DNA of 64,000 nt from Symsagittifera roscoffensis (GCF_963678635.1 NC_087066.1:8585954-8649953); one strand, 5' to 3'. Positions 1 to 12,779 are shown, counted from the first letter of the stretch. Notes: a model not told the origin generated them from the letters alone. Numbers and translations are program-made.

Positions 1-27
1 GTCTCGGGACTCGAACCGAAATCTTTT

Positions 28-35
28 TATATAAA
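28..35 (+). promoter_or_regulatory. LTR TATA box
   Basis: TATATAAA is kept in the 3' LTR of A (22,071-22,078). It lies about 160 bases before AATAAA, a normal spacing for an LTR promoter with a short R region. Inferred from position and conservation only. Confidence 0.6.
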
Positions 36-126
36 CTTTTAGCTTCCCTATTATGTCCTGAATTGAATTTATTTAACATCTGAATTCAATTTCCGACGAT
101 GAGAAGCTAGGAGTTAGGGGAAAGGG

Positions 127-194
127 TTGATCCATCTTCGATGGAGATGATGATTTTTATCTAATGAACAAAAACAAAAGTAATATATAATAAA
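127..194 (+). promoter_or_regulatory. LTR hairpin and polyadenylation signal
   Basis: TCCATC and GATGGA (131-145) form a six-base stem with a three-base loop. AATAAA follows at 189-194. The same block recurs near 22,165-22,235. The unrelated-looking LTR of element C has a longer hairpin in the equivalent position, also between TATA box and AATAAA. Confidence 0.55.
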
Positions 195-471
195 TAGTAG
201 TAGCCCTGTTTTTAGGAGTGACCTTGTGGTCTGGGGATACTGAGACCCAGCCATGAGCACACTAATTCTGCTTGTAAATAAGTTAATTTGAGCGTTCTGG
301 TCGAAGCTGGAGAACAGTAACGTTTTTGTCGACCCGATGTTAGAAAAACCACCAAAAGAACTGGTTTTGGTAGAGACAGTGAAAAGCATGTAGAGCTTAG
401 TTTAGACGCTGGCCAGTCGTTTTATAGCTTAGCTTTATTTTCCGTCGATATGTACTTCCGGGCGAGTGTTA

Positions 472-3400
472 TTCTTTTTTATCATCATGACCAGCAGAAC
501 CGTTAACGAGCACTCAGCGCCGAGCGGATGCTCATAATAACGCCTTTAATAGGCCCTAACCGCCGGGGAGGAAGGGTAGTTCGGAACGTGGAAGCCTTTC
601 GGATTACCGTGAATAGCTTTTTAACCTAGTTAAGACCGAAAATTCACGTTCCAGGAAGGGTGGGGGGATTGGCCGTCCCCTCGTTCCCTGAGAGGTCTGT
701 GACTAAAAACACTTAAAGATATATAAGAAACCAAACAAAAAGTAGTATAGTACCCAAGAAAATCAAAAAACGTGGAAATAACCGAAAAAACCAAAAATAG
801 TAAAAAAAAAAAGTTAAAATCAGTAGAAATCATCACCCCAGACAAGATGTGATCCGACCCTCCCGTTTGTTGTTGATAAATATATTGTTGTTGCAGACAT
901 TTATATCAGGATCATTACGATCATTTTTGTAGCCCGTTTGTGAGGCTTGTACTGTAGGGTTGTTTGAGTATTTAAGCACGTTAATGCTAATTTGCGCTCA
1001 GTCCTGAAGGGTCTGCTGATTTGCGCTCAATCCGGAGGGGTCTTGGGAGAAGACTGATCCGGCAAGCAGTACAAGGAGCAACAAGAAGGGGCTCAACGGC
1101 AACAACAGTCGACTGTTGGGTATCGTTAACAAGTTTTGTATCCCTTTTGGTACAAAAAATTAGAGAGTAATCTGTGGGGGGCTCGACAGTGTTGCACTGT
1201 AGTGACCCTTCACCGAACTGCGAATTTCCGAGTTAAGCATCTTAATTCGGATATTGAACAAACCCGGAGGGGTTTAGTATTACTACTATTATTACTTATG
1301 TACCCTATATTAATACTCCTATATCGTTTTTCAGTGAAAAACACAGTAAGCGGACCGGTTTTTAGGGTTAAAATAGCGATATTTTGATCCCCCCACAAAT
1401 CGCGATTTTTGATATATCGATATTTTTTCAAACGGAAAAAAGCGCTAAATTAGTGAGTTACATCGTAACTGTGCTAGTATAATAGTCAGAACCGGTTGAG
1501 TTTAGTTCAGAAGTGGTTGGAACTATTTTGGTACCAAAAACCGAATTTTCGTGATTTTTGAATAAACGAAACGCTATAAAATAAGAAAATTTTTTTGAGT
1601 TAGGACAGTAAAAATAGTTGTTCGGACAAGGTCCACTAGTGAATCGACAGGTTTTAAAATCTGTTTGCCGATAACCTTCCGGGTTACAGAGAAATCGAAC
1701 TTAACGTGTTTGATTCAGTGGATTCATCAATCCGGAGGGGTCCAAATAGCATAGTTTTTCGCAAATTTTTTCAACTAGAGCGTTTTAGATCGAGTTTTTT
1801 TTGCATTGAACTAGAAGAACATAGGCCTTTTGAGCTCGGATCGATAATTTTTGGGTCGAAAAGAACAGAATTGCCAAAAAAGTTAGGCGGAACCTTTAAG
1901 AGAGAAATTTTTTGACTTTAGAAAAAAGACGTTTTGGTTAGTAACCTTGAAACTACTGGACAGATCCAGTTGACTTGGTACCATTAGATCAAAAATTAGC
2001 TGAGCTTACTAATAAAAACATCAATTATTCAAAAAAGTAAGCCTGAAAAATATTTAGGGTTGTTTTTAGCAAATTCACCAATTCGGGAAGGTAGACCCTT
2101 CACGTTTTAGAAATTTTTTTTGGAAAGCCCTTACACACCTATCAAAGGGAAGAAACGGTTGAATAAGGCAATTTTACGCTGTTCTAGACAAAAAGGGAAG
2201 GCTAAAGGCACAAGAAAACCTTATTTGAGCCGAGATTAGGCTAGCGATAAGACCCTTCACCGTTAGGGTGAATAGTCGAATAAAAGGCTTAACTTCGATC
2301 CGGATGGGTTTTGGGAAGGACGACACACCCTTGCTAGTTGATCCAAACAGCATAATAGCATCGGAGAACGTATCCGGAAGGGTATAGATTGGAAATATAG
2401 AAAGCCTTTGTGAATCTATCTTCACAAACCCGGAGGGGTCCCAATCCGGAAGGGTCTAAATTTTTACAAACCCGGAGGTCTAAATTTTTACAAAATAGGA
2501 GGGGTCCCAATCCGGAGGGGTCGCAATTTTACCAATTCGGAGGGGTCTGATTTTTGCCAATCCGAAGGGGTCCGATTTTTGTCAATCCGGAGGGGTCCGA
2601 TTTTTGTCAAAACTTAAGGATACTAGGTTATTAAGAGATAGGCTGGGAACCAGTGACTGCACTGGTAAATTGCCTCTTGTGAAAAACCGAATAAAAACAA
2701 AACAGGTTTAAACTCGGACATCGCCACACTAAGTCTAAATTGATCAAATGTGGGTAACTCATAAGTGTGGACTCAAATCAAAAACGTTTTTGAGAAAAGT
2801 GACTGCCCTGAGGATTTTAGTAGGTCTAGCTCAGGCAGTCCGAAGGCAGATAGGTAACACAGGACTCGGTGGGTGCAATAGACGCCCACTTGAGAAAATT
2901 ACTGCCTTCAAGTTTTGTCTGTTTGGTGCAGCATTAAGCAGGGAAAGCTCTTTTTTTATATACAAGTTCGACTATTGTACTGCGACTAACAAAAGTACAA
3001 AACACATACGTTTTTTTTACAGAAATATTCTTATTTTGTTATTTCTGGTTTTAAATCAATAATATTTGTGCTTGATTGGGTAGTGAACACACTATCTTTT
3101 AAATAGACTGATATCATCATACTGTGCTAGCTTCATACCTTACAATTAATAATCGACTATTGTGGATAAATTGTAAATACGCTGTACCGTGATAACATAC
3201 AAGGATTCGTGGTAACTATTTAAAAGCATTTTTGGAATTTATTGTGTAGTATTATTATTATCAGTAGTCAGATCAAAAGGACACTAGCAATCGAATTGAT
3301 TGTATAGGTAGTAAGAAGTGGTAAATTGAGTATGAGTCTAGACAAGTCAAGGATACCTAAACTAGGTGAGAGCTCCAGGAAATTCATACCTGAGAAACAG

Positions 3401-3478
3401 AGAAGAGCAATGACCGACCCTTTTGTGGAAAAGGTCACACGAACGCGGACCGACAAAGGGGAGACGGTTTGAAGCAGA
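472..3478 (+). other. Long untranslated leader of element A
   Basis: Three kilobases separate LTR and gag. The reading frames here are short and not shared with the leader of B, so I see no gene. The leader is homologous to 39,760-44,321 in B, including blocks around 1,030-1,330, 1,620-2,400 and 2,600-3,470. Motifs of the type CCGGAGGGG are scattered at about 1,035, 1,268, 1,732 and 2,299, then become a short tandem array. A leader this long is unusual for a Gypsy element. Confidence 0.7.
2421..2612 (+). repeat. Short CCGGAGGGG tandem array
   Basis: About seven imperfect units built on CCAATCCGGAGGGGTC plus a T-rich spacer, 20-30 bases each. The same unit is strongly expanded in the leader of B. 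The array sits about 870 bases before gag. Confidence 0.85.
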
Positions 3479-5974
3479 ATGGTTGAAACCAGGAGTCAAA
3501 AGTCCTCAGAAGAGCGAAAAGCTATGCTAGAAGTGGAGGTCCATCTGGACCAGGCCATAAATGAGAACCGGGAAATACATGGACCGGAGGGGAGAAGAAA
3601 CAGAAGGCTGGCGAGTGAATCTACTCCGGTAGAACAAGGCCAAGATTTTACCACTTCCACCGGGACACTGGACCGAGAGGAGATGTCGGAACTGTCCGAC
3701 ATCTCTACTGAAATTGTGACAACTAGAAGATCTCCCACAGACAACACCATGATCGCAGGCGTGACGGAGAAACAGGCAACGTCCTCATCGTTTTCAGAAA
3801 GAGTGAAGAACACTTTCTGAAACATCTTTCCATTCACCATGGGAGTGGGTACAGGAGATAAATGTGAATCCCCGGAGGAAGAAGAGGACGATGATGAGCA
3901 AGTTGACTTTGGATCTCGAGTCAGCCTCAATAGTTCGACCCAGGAGAATGAGGCATACACCGACAGAGAGACTGGAACCATGGACAAATTTGGTGTGGTG
4001 AGAACGATAAGCAAAGGCACAAACACATCCGGCCAGTCAAGAGACTTTGGGAGTATGACAAATTCGGAAACGCGAACTGGGGAGAATGGAAATATAGGGC
4101 TAAGCAACGCATCGGCGGATCCAGAGGTGGATAATGAAAAGACGTCGAGGCAGAGAATCAACGCCCGAATCTCGACCTGCACAAAGCTACCTGGGATCGA
4201 CAGGGTGACACCGCCACTTGTGACGCCACAAGTAGATAACGGAGCATCAATTGAAGAAGCCTTGAACAACATAGTGGGCAGTATAGGAGAACAAAATAAA
4301 CAGATGTCCATAAGAATGAGTGAACTAGAGAGAGCAGTCCACGTTGAAAGAGAAAGTCTGCGGGAAGAAACAAACCGCAAGAGACAAGAAGTTGGTAGAA
4401 GCGAAAAACGCTTGAAGGAAAGAACGGACGAACACATAGCGAAGAACTTGTCGCGAATCACAAAAGAAGCGGAACAGAGAGAGTTACGATTAAGGGACGA
4501 CATGGAGAAGTTAAGAATTCAGCAAGAGCAGTCTCTTGGGAATCTTGACACAAAGATAGATGCGATTATGGAGAGGTGAACTCAGGCCATCATGGATAGA
4601 TTGAACGGGCTACTAGGCAGCAAGAGTGAACCGAGAGAAGGGGAACCGAGCTTGGGAGGTCCCAGCAGGGAGCCGAGGGTGAACTTCAATGACCAACAGA
4701 ATAGGAGAAGGACAAATGGATCCACTAGAGGTAGAGGCAGTTCAGCAGGCTTTGCCACAGGGGATAGTAGAGCATGGGGCCCAAACTTCAGAGGGAGTTC
4801 AACTGGCAATAGACAGACTTCAAACGAACGATCGACGAAAGGCACACATGCGACGGGGAGAAGTGATTCCAGGAACAGGAGTCATGTAAGCCCAGGGCTG
4901 AGTCATGCGAGCCAAGGAAGAAACAATCCCTGCGATACGGATAGAAGGGATGTACCAAATACAGAACCCTTATCAGGGGGCGATGATACTCAGGCGGGGC
5001 ATTCAACAGATGCCACAGCAATGGCCACAGCCTTTGAACCCCTAAACAGGTCTTTGGAGACATTCCTGACGAGGTTATCTAGAACCAATGAACGCAGTGA
5101 AAAGTCCAGAAGAGTCTTTAAGAAACCAAGATGCTATAAAGACAAATCTGACGGCTGCATTGACACCTGGATAGAGGTGATGAAACTGCATTTTGAGGAA
5201 GAAGACCTGTCAGAAAGGCAAGAGTGCAGTGCGCTCACCAGTAATTTGGAAGGGACAGCCCTAAACTGTGTGAGGGCCAAAAAGCAATATCAGCTGGATA
5301 CTGCTGAGAAAATCTTTGAAATCTTGTTAAATCGTTTTGGCTCAGGGGTGCAGGGACACCAAGCAATGATGCGCTTCGAGAAAAGAAGGCAACGAGAAGA
5401 TGAGACGATAGACAAGTTTCTAGACGATTTAGAGATGCTTAGAAGGAGGATGAAACTGGCGGTAGCGTCAAAATTCATCGATGGTGTGAAGAATGATGAA
5501 CTTCGAACAATGTTAGCAACGCATTACACACCACTATCAAACAATGCACAAACACCAGAGGAGTTGAGGCTCAAGTCAAAAGAATATCTTTTGCTGAAAC
5601 CTCCATCGAGATCTGGATATTACAAGAACAATTATGGCAATTTTAACAACGGACCAGCAAACCAAGGGAACAACTGGTATAAACCGAGTGACGATATGGA
5701 CAAGAGGCGCTCTTGTGCAAATTGCAGTTCAACGGACCATCATGTTTCAGCATGCCCAACTTATAAACAGGGCATGAAAGCAATAGGCCTTAGCCTCGAG
5801 GACAAAGATGCGTCAGAAGTCGATCATGAAGATTTCATGAGAGGAGTAATTGCAAAATTCGGCGCGAGGTGTTTCTTTTGCATCTTGGAAGGTCATTTTA
5901 AATCGGATTGTCCGCATTTTTGGGATGCTGTAGCAGACATCAAGCATCCAAGGCACGAGGAAGTTTTATCGTGA
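3479..5974 (+). pseudogene. gag: gag of element A (capsid/nucleocapsid), decayed
   Basis: One reading frame runs from the ATG at 3,479 to 5,974 (about 830 codons), broken by in-frame TGA codons at 3,818 and 4,577. At both places element B has a sense codon (GGA and CGA). The N-terminal half is hydrophilic with a likely coiled coil around 4,290-4,570. The middle (about 5,040-5,600) is the capsid-like part of Gypsy Gag. The end has two zinc knuckles of the form CX2CX4HX4C at 5,714-5,755 and 5,870-5,911. The protein would coat the RNA and build the particle. The final TGA at 5,972 is probably also a mutation, because B reads on toward protease. Confidence 0.9.
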
Positions 5975-7531
5975 GTGAAAGCCAGCAAGGCTGACCTATT
6001 AAGTGAAGCGGAGGCGCGCAGAAAAGAAAAACCGCGAACCGGAACCGGTGACTGCGGCGAATGACTTCAAGATTAATTATAGGGCAGCCGCGAGGGATGC
6101 TCTAAATAGAGTGCAACAGGAACTGGTAACGAAAGAGATCGAGCAAAAAGTGAAGCTCGAACTGGAAATGAGAAACTGCAGGAGAAGCTGAATACCTTCG
6201 AGGCAACAGAAGTCGAAGAAACAAAGGCATCAAGTAGTTTGAGCATGAAACTTAATGTGATCTCTGGGCAGAGGTTCGGTATGGTGCCACAAGGAAGCAA
6301 AATACAGTCAATAATCTCGGTAGCAGGACACCAGGTAATCAGAAATCTGAGTGAAGCATCAGAGTTCACTTTGATGCATTTGGTTACATATGCAGATTAT
6401 CTGAGGCAAGTGGAGCCACGCACTGAGTCGAGAGCTGTGCGAGCACTACTAACAACGGGTGGCCCTCGCATAAAGAAGCTTCATGGGCGCTACGTGGAAG
6501 TCTATGGACCGTATCAAGTGATGCTGAACGTAGATGGAATCAGTATCTACACTAGGACATACGTAACAACCGACAGTGACCAGATAGGGCAGATCTATTT
6601 GGGTGAGGAGGAACTCAAAGTCCGCAGGATAGGCCATGACATTATGATGGAGCAAGACGCAGTACACATTGGATACGAAGCAGATGTGACTGCATATCTG
6701 CTCGACACAGAAGGAAAGAAGATCGGAGTGACAGGGCTTCTGGACACTGGAGCGGTAGTGAGTGTGATGCCGACAAAGACTTGGGAAAGAATGGGCTTCA
6801 CGAGGGAAGATCTAATTCCGACGAATCTCCGACTGGCTGCAGCCAATCGAGGAGCAATTTACGTAGCCGGAAGAACACCAATAACGGTCCTCCACATGGG
6901 AGGACGGGATCTTTGGACGAGCTTCCTGGAGGTAGAGAACTTGGACGACGCTGACCAATTCATCTTGGGCAGAGATTTTGTCAGGAGTTTTGACGTGATG
7001 ATTGACTTGAACAACGGTCTAACAAGGATTAGGAACCCGGATCGGAAGTATGTTAAGAAACCATTTAATAGAATAATAACAGACGAAAACAAAGTATCAA
7101 TTTTGTTTGACAGAAAAGTAAAACTATAGCCGGGACAAGCAGTAGTAGCAATTTTTAGAATGAGAAATTTGAGTTCGTTAAGTGATAGTAAACAGGTTTG
7201 TTTGGTACCGAATCCAAATAGTCAAAGTTCAGTGATTTTAGGCAGGAGCTTCTCGGTAAATCGAAACGGACTGTGTTTCAGTGTGTTATTGAACACACTG
7301 GACACCACGGTTTCAATCCACAGTGGAAAGAAATTTGGTTACGCTTTGCCGATGAGGACCGACTATGAGGAGACACAAAACTTGAAAAAACATAGTGTGA
7401 AAGACTGTCCCTATCATGCCAATAATGATAAAATTTTAAAAAGGATTAATGAATTAAAATCTATTCATAAATTTATTTTCAATGAAGTCCGAAACGAACG
7501 ACGGCTTATCGAGCTGCTCGAATTTTCCTGA
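5975..7531 (+). pseudogene. pro: Aspartic protease region of element A
   Basis: The link to Gag (about 6,003-6,190) has lost 47 bases relative to B, shifting the frame. The protease frame is open from 6,239 to a TAG at 7,127, where B has CAG, and then continues to 7,531. The catalytic motif LDTGA is at 6,740-6,754 (Asp codon 6,743), followed by hydrophobic residues typical of retropepsins. A second hallmark, an ILGRDF stretch, lies near 6,965. A one-base insertion near 7,475 shifts the frame into the RT start. The enzyme would cleave the Gag-Pol precursor. Confidence 0.88.
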
Positions 7532-8560
7532 ACGCCCCTCGTCATATGAACTAGAATCTGACAAACCGGTAAGAGGGAAAATAGGCGAGGGAGATTTTGA
7601 ATTAATTCGGGAGGTTTTAAATCGAAACGCCGATAAATTTTCAAAACAAAAGGCGGATATCGGTTGCTGTAATTTCGTCGAATACGAAATCGAACTTGAG
7701 GAAGGCGCCGTTCCCATAGGGAAGGCGCAAGACGAATGACGCCACATAAATCGGAAGCGTGCCGAGCGGAAATAGAAATGTTGCTCGAATACGACATGAT
7801 AGAACCCTCGAAATCGCCATGGGCTTGCGGGGTATTAATGGCGAAGAAGAAAGGGGGGCAGCTTAGGTTTTGTTGTGATTTTTGCTACTTGAACGCGGTA
7901 ACAATAAAAGATGTGTACCCAATACCGCGATTAGACGAGAGCCTCTCTAAACTTGGTGATGCCAAGTTCTTCACCACATTGGACTTGGTTTCTGCCTTCT
8001 GGCAGGTCCCTTTGCGTAAGAAGGATAGCGAAAAGACCGGATTCGCGTGTGAATTGGGGTTGTACCAGTGGAAGAGGATGCCCTTCGGCTTGTGCAACGC
8101 AACGGCCACTTTCAAAGACTGAAGGCCCAGGCTTTGACCAGAGTGACAAAGAAGTACGGGAATCTTGTGATGTGTTACGTGGATGACGTAGCCATAGCAA
8201 CACCGACCCTGGAAGACCACATTGATCAGCTCGATGAGGTTTTTGGTTGCATGAAAAGAGCAGGCTTGAAATGCAAACCATCGAAATGTGAAATCCTTAG
8301 GGATTCAATCAAGTGCCTAGGAAAAATGGTGGACAGGCATGGTGTGAGGCCGGACCCGGAAGCAGTGGAAGCTGTGTTGACTTGGAAGGCTCCCAAAACG
8401 GACACACAGCTAATGAGCTTCCTAGGGTTTGCCTACTATTACCGTGAGTTCATAAAAGGATATGCAGACGAGGTGTATCCGATGCAGAAGCTGATGCGCA
8501 ACAAAGGGAAAAAGTTCGAATTGAAGCTCAAACGGCCTTTGAGAACATAAAGCGGGAACT
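7482..8560 (+). pseudogene. pol: Reverse transcriptase of element A, frameshifted
   Basis: Three frames together encode a Ty3/Gypsy RT: 7,482-7,739, 7,736-8,122 and 8,068-8,550. Visible motifs are a TLDL-type motif A near 7,980 (first catalytic Asp), the MPFGLCNA motif B near 8,080, YVDD at 8,176-8,187 and the connection motif FLG.A.YYREFI near 8,420. A single T is missing at about 8,109 in a TTTT run that B keeps, and a deletion near 8,515 breaks the thumb/connection. The catalytic residues are all still readable, but the enzyme cannot be made in one piece. Confidence 0.92.
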
Positions 8561-8567
8561 GTGCGAG

Positions 8568-8994
8568 GTGCCAGTGCTAGGCATGCCTACTGAAAAGGGC
8601 ATGTATGTTCTTGACACAGACGCATCAGTAGTAGCCATCTCAGGAATACTGCATCAGGAGCAGGAATGGAATGGGAGAACTGTTCTCCGTCCCATTGCAC
8701 ATGGCAGTAAGGTGTTAAGTGACACTGAGATGAAATATGGTGCACCAAAAGCAGAAATGTTTGCAGTAGTCACATTTGTGGAAAAGTACCGCGCATACTT
8801 GGGGAGCGCTCCCTTTAAGTTACGCGTGGACAACAGGGCGTTATCCTGGTTGAAGACATACTCGATGGATCAGAGTTACATAAAGAAGGTGGATAGTGAG
8901 ATTAGATGGCTACCACATGATAATCGAGCACAGGATGCGTGACAAACACTAGAATGCTGACAACCTCAGCAAGAAAACCGAGCTCTATGAAAGA
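8568..8994 (+). pseudogene. pol: RNase H of element A
   Basis: The frame 8,568-8,942 has the RNase H pattern of Gypsy elements: LDTDAS (first Asp) near 8,610, a glutamate in PKAEMFAVV near 8,750 and VDNRAL (third acidic residue) near 8,828. The closing segment is frameshifted around 8,880-8,960, where B copies read on into the linker. It would remove RNA from the RNA-DNA hybrid. Confidence 0.85.
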
Positions 8995-10104
8995 TTGGAA
9001 CAGAAGCAAGCCAATCAGGCAGAAATAGAGGAAGGATTCTCGTTTCTGGACAGAGAAACTTATGAAGCGCTTTCCTTAACGAGATGGTTGAACAATCCTG
9101 GACATCCAATTCCAGGACATCCTGAGTTACCTGTAGAGAAATCAGCCGAGATAAAAATCCTATCCAAGAAGGACCCGGTGCCCTTGGATCTGTTGCTGCG
9201 CTCGAACCTGGTCCAGCATTAAATGCATGAACATTTACAGCCTCTCATTATTGGATAAAACGGTGCAGGTCACACCGCAAGTGATGCGGATGCTGGGTGG
9301 ATTGTTAGAGAGAGAAGTGACCAGAGATGACCCAGAGTGGGCAGCAGCAGTGGCATCACTGACAGTCAGTAAGAAGGTGAAGATCATGCCGTCCAGACGA
9401 CAACACAAAGAAAATGAGAGGGATTGTAGGACAATAGTCCACCAACTAGTATCCTCAATACAAAACGAGGTTTTAACCAGTACTTCTTACAGACGGAAAG
9501 GACAGGGGAACGATACGCAAAAGAAGAAAACCGTTACCTTTGTGGACCAGGATAAAGAAGGTGAAAAGTTTGAACGAAACCTGGTGCAAGATTGTTTGTC
9601 CGGGGAGACGAACGGTGAGACGAGCCGGCGAGTTCAAGATCAACACCCAGGACAAGGAAGTTTGTCCGGGGAGTCTGATGTAGTTGAAAAAGTTCCTGAT
9701 GAGAAGCAGGACCTGGACAACAAAGTTTTGTTTGGGGAGTTCAGATGGATGCGAAGTAAGCACAGAACAGACGCTGGAGATGATGCAGACTCCGTCACAG
9801 ACTCTTCAACAGATGACAATTCTCGAAACTCAGGAATTGACACCTACTCAGACAGGAACTCATGCTCGGGATCGGAACTGTCAGAACTAGCGATCCACAC
9901 ACTACTAGTGGTAACTCGAGCAAGGGATCTGGATAGAGAGGTATACCAGGACCCTGAGAGTGATCGCTACCTCATACCAGGTGAAGGAGTCTTTGATAAC
10001 GCAGCGGATGATCTGGAAACAATAGCGGTATAAACGTTCGGTGAGTCTGCTGCCACAAAAATAGATAGTCAGGACTGACTTCAGCCATTCAAACAGGAAA
10101 CATA
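8995..10104 (+). pseudogene. Linker between RNase H and integrase, element A
   Basis: Two frames (8,995-9,222 and 9,227-10,033) encode about 340 residues of charged, low-complexity protein that links RNase H to integrase in the polyprotein. It contains three near-repeats of the type LSGE (around 9,590, 9,655 and 9,725) separated by acidic stretches. No known domain is visible. The B copies keep the same segment in one frame (55,570-56,835), so this is a real part of Pol. Confidence 0.75.
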
Positions 10105-10108
10105 GCCA

Positions 10109-11478
10109 TTGGCAAAGATTTGGTGCGTTAAGATGGAAGAAGATACGCATCAGCCCAATGAGCTGAATAGTCAGATGACGGTCATGAAGACGTACTTGAA
10201 GGCGAGATACAGACTCTCCGATCTACTAAGAGCGCAGAGAAATGATCGCATGACAAGCAACCTGAAAAGGTGGATCGAAACTGGTTCTCCGGAAAAAGAA
10301 GACCTCGAGGAAGACAGTTACCGCATTCTGAGACAGTATTTTATGCAGAAAGAGGGAAGGTTATCTTGAACAAGGACGGGATTGTGGCTTGCAAGAGAAG
10401 AGATGAAGACAAAGTCCTATACAAGTATAACGCGATAGTGTTGCCGCAACTCTATCAGACAGAACTCTTATTCAGGTCGCATGATCAGATGGGCCATCAG
10501 TGGATCGACAAAGTATATCAGAGGATCCTGAAGCACTTTGAGTGGCCTGGAATGAAAAAGGCATGCTAGAAGTGGGTAACAGCATGTCTGTCATGCCAAC
10601 AGGTCAAGGATCCAAGGAAATTGCGATTTCCTTTACAATTGATCGAGTCGTCTGAATTCAACGAGGTCGTGCAAATAGATCACCAAAAGATATGCATGAC
10701 AGACAGTGGTTATAATCAAGCTTGGTCATGATAGATCACTTCACGAAGTATGCAGAGGCCGTGCCCTGCATAACTGCCTCAGCGGAAGAGATGTGCGACC
10801 ACCTGATCAATAAGTGGATAGCGAGACATGGTAGTCCGTGGGAGAACTTACAAAAGAGCTAATGCGACGTTCGCAGGTGGCTCAGGCTCACTCCACGACA
10901 TACCATCCTCAGACGAATGGCATAGTGGAAAGGCAAAATAGAACGTTAGTGTAGATGCTGAGGGTATATTGTTCCAGCTACATGACCGATTGGGACAGAT
11001 ATCTTCCACAGGTGATGGTAGCTTACAATAGCACGCAACATTCCACCACCGGAGTTAGTCCACATATGATGCTAACCGGGAACGAGAAGTTTTTGCCCTT
11101 GACTTACTTCTACCCAGAGTATGAGGGTAAGAGGACGTCACCACAGGTCTATGTAAGGGATGTAATAAGACGTCAGCAGGAATTAAACGACTTATGTAAA
11201 AGAAATACTCAGCAGGCACAGGCAAGGCAGAGGAAAAGATTTGACAAGAAAGCAGCTGGTGCAAAGCTTATTCAGTAGGGGACTACCTATGGGTGTTTCG
11301 GAACGTCAGACCACCGAAAGGAACGAAGAAGCTCCTAAAAAAAGTGGAGGGGACCCTTCATGATTACGGAGGTGCACCAGGACGGACGCTTCTATAGACT
11401 GAGTACTGGCCGAGCCGCTCATTACAAAAACATTAAACCACACAATCCACGACAGAAGACTGGTGTATACCTGCAGAC
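10109..11478 (+). pseudogene. pol: Integrase of element A, catalytic Asp deleted
   Basis: The zinc-binding N-terminus has its HH pair near 10,480-10,500 and CC pair near 10,585-10,597. The first catalytic Asp is at 10,678 (IDHQ). A deletion at about 10,838 removes the segment with the second Asp that the B copy has at 57,568. The glutamate region (PQTNGIVERQN) follows near 10,920. The C-terminal module (10,955-11,278 and a frameshifted GPF-type motif near 11,350) is homologous to the DNA-binding tail of Gypsy integrases. This copy cannot integrate DNA. Confidence 0.9.
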
Positions 11479-12087
11479 ATGGAAGAGGGGGATTATCTAA
11501 TGATGGACCCTGCTTGTGAGGTCAATGAGAAGGGCACCAGGGAAAAGAACGATGGAAATGAAGTCATAGAGGAAGGGACAAGTAAACCACTGGACCTGGA
11601 CCCAAATGAGGCGATTGAAGCAGACGATGAAACTTTACCCTACGCAGAAGAGGACTGGCAAGATCCTGAACAAAAGGAGGTTCCCAAGAACTTGGAACCG
11701 GATCTTCCGTTCACGATACAGACTCGACAAAATGACAGGACAAAATCCAAAAGGAAGTATAACCCTTACGGCGACGATTTTGTAGTGGACAGGTTCGACC
11801 TAAATAAGATAGGGGAAGAAGTAGTGGGTCTAGAAGAAAAAACTGTGTCACAGGACATTGACATAGTCGATGATCACGACGATGAGTGGGTCGATGACCG
11901 GTCCAAACCCGAGGTAGAATTCGACGACGAGCAACAGCAATCCTACGAACAAGAGTTGACGAATCTGCGTGTCCTGGAATGGCTGAACGAAATGACGTCG
12001 GACCCAAAGGAGACCAGTGTCAGGATTCAAGATGTAGATCGTGAAAGCATGAAATACAGGAAAACCGAACGAGAAGATCCTTCCTGA
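11479..12087 (+). pseudogene. Acidic C-terminal extension of Pol, element A
   Basis: This frame follows the integrase and encodes about 200 residues very rich in Asp and Glu, with the conserved piece KYNPYGDDFVVDR near 11,755. It corresponds to 58,233-58,979 in B. No known fold is recognisable. In B the frame continues directly toward the macro domain, so this may be a tether between integrase and macro domain. Confidence 0.7.
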
Positions 12088-12729
12088 TGGACGTCGATGG
12101 ATATTTTTGTCCGGGGAGTGGAGGTAGGACTTACCCACACTGAAAAATTATTAAATAAAAAAAAAAAGAATAGCAAGAGAGACAGGTGATCTAGAAGCAG
12201 AAACAGGCGAGGAGCCTAAGAAACCGGACATAGGGAGGGTAGTTGAGTCATATTTTAACTTACTAAATGAATATTCAAGTAGCATAATACTAACGGACAG
12301 CAATTTCATACTCACAGATAGAACATGTACGATAGCAATCACAGCAGACATGAGTTTTAAGACAGCGTTAGCAGCGGATTTTAAGAGAGAATATAAAAAC
12401 ATAGATTTCTTTTGGAAGCAAAGACCAGGAAGAGGGGTGTAGCGGCCTTGCCTCCGGCGGCGTCACAGATACCGGGAAAATACCTATGTTTCTCAGTGAC
12501 ACGGGCGACGGAGAAGCGGCACGTGGACCCGGAAAACCTAGTCTTGTCCTTGACGAGATTAAGAGACTTCCTTGTGGAAAGGGAAGTGAAGGAACTCTCG
12601 CTTCCAGTGTACAATCCGAACAGAGGACGACTGCATCCACTGGAGCTGTATGCACTGATACACGTAATCTTTTCTGATACTATTAAACAAGTATACTTAC
12701 ATAAGAAATGTTATTTAAGTACAGGCTGA
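12088..12729 (+). pseudogene. Macro-domain-like region of element A, frameshifted
   Basis: Homologous to the better-preserved copy at 58,989-59,555 (see there). The last part, 12,412-12,729, is open and includes the GGVAAL-like strand, the LVTR-like strand and the segment LSLPVYNPNRGRL. The first part (12,170-12,410) lies in other frames because of small indels. A stop and a run of eleven A residues separate it from the acidic tail. Confidence 0.7.
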
Positions 12730-12779
12730 GTTTGGGTTGCAAGCAGGAAGGCGTCATACTAAATGTGTGTTGTTTGTGT

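Larger units (their letters stand above)
1..471 (+). repeat. 5' LTR of element A, 3' part only
   Basis: This stretch matches 22,044-22,514, the end of the LTR that closes element A, over its full length with scattered differences. The LTR therefore began about 425 bases before the window. It carries a TATATAAA box, a short hairpin and an AATAAA signal in that order. It should end in TGTTACA as in the other copies, but the last bases and the primer-binding site after them are missing (see findings). The LTR supplies the promoter and polyadenylation signal of the element. Confidence 0.9.

Noticed and set aside
3496-4503. Long 335-residue open frame on the minus strand
   Set aside because: It is the antisense of gag. 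B's gag gives only shorter pieces in the same phase, and the plus strand has the conserved Gag protein.
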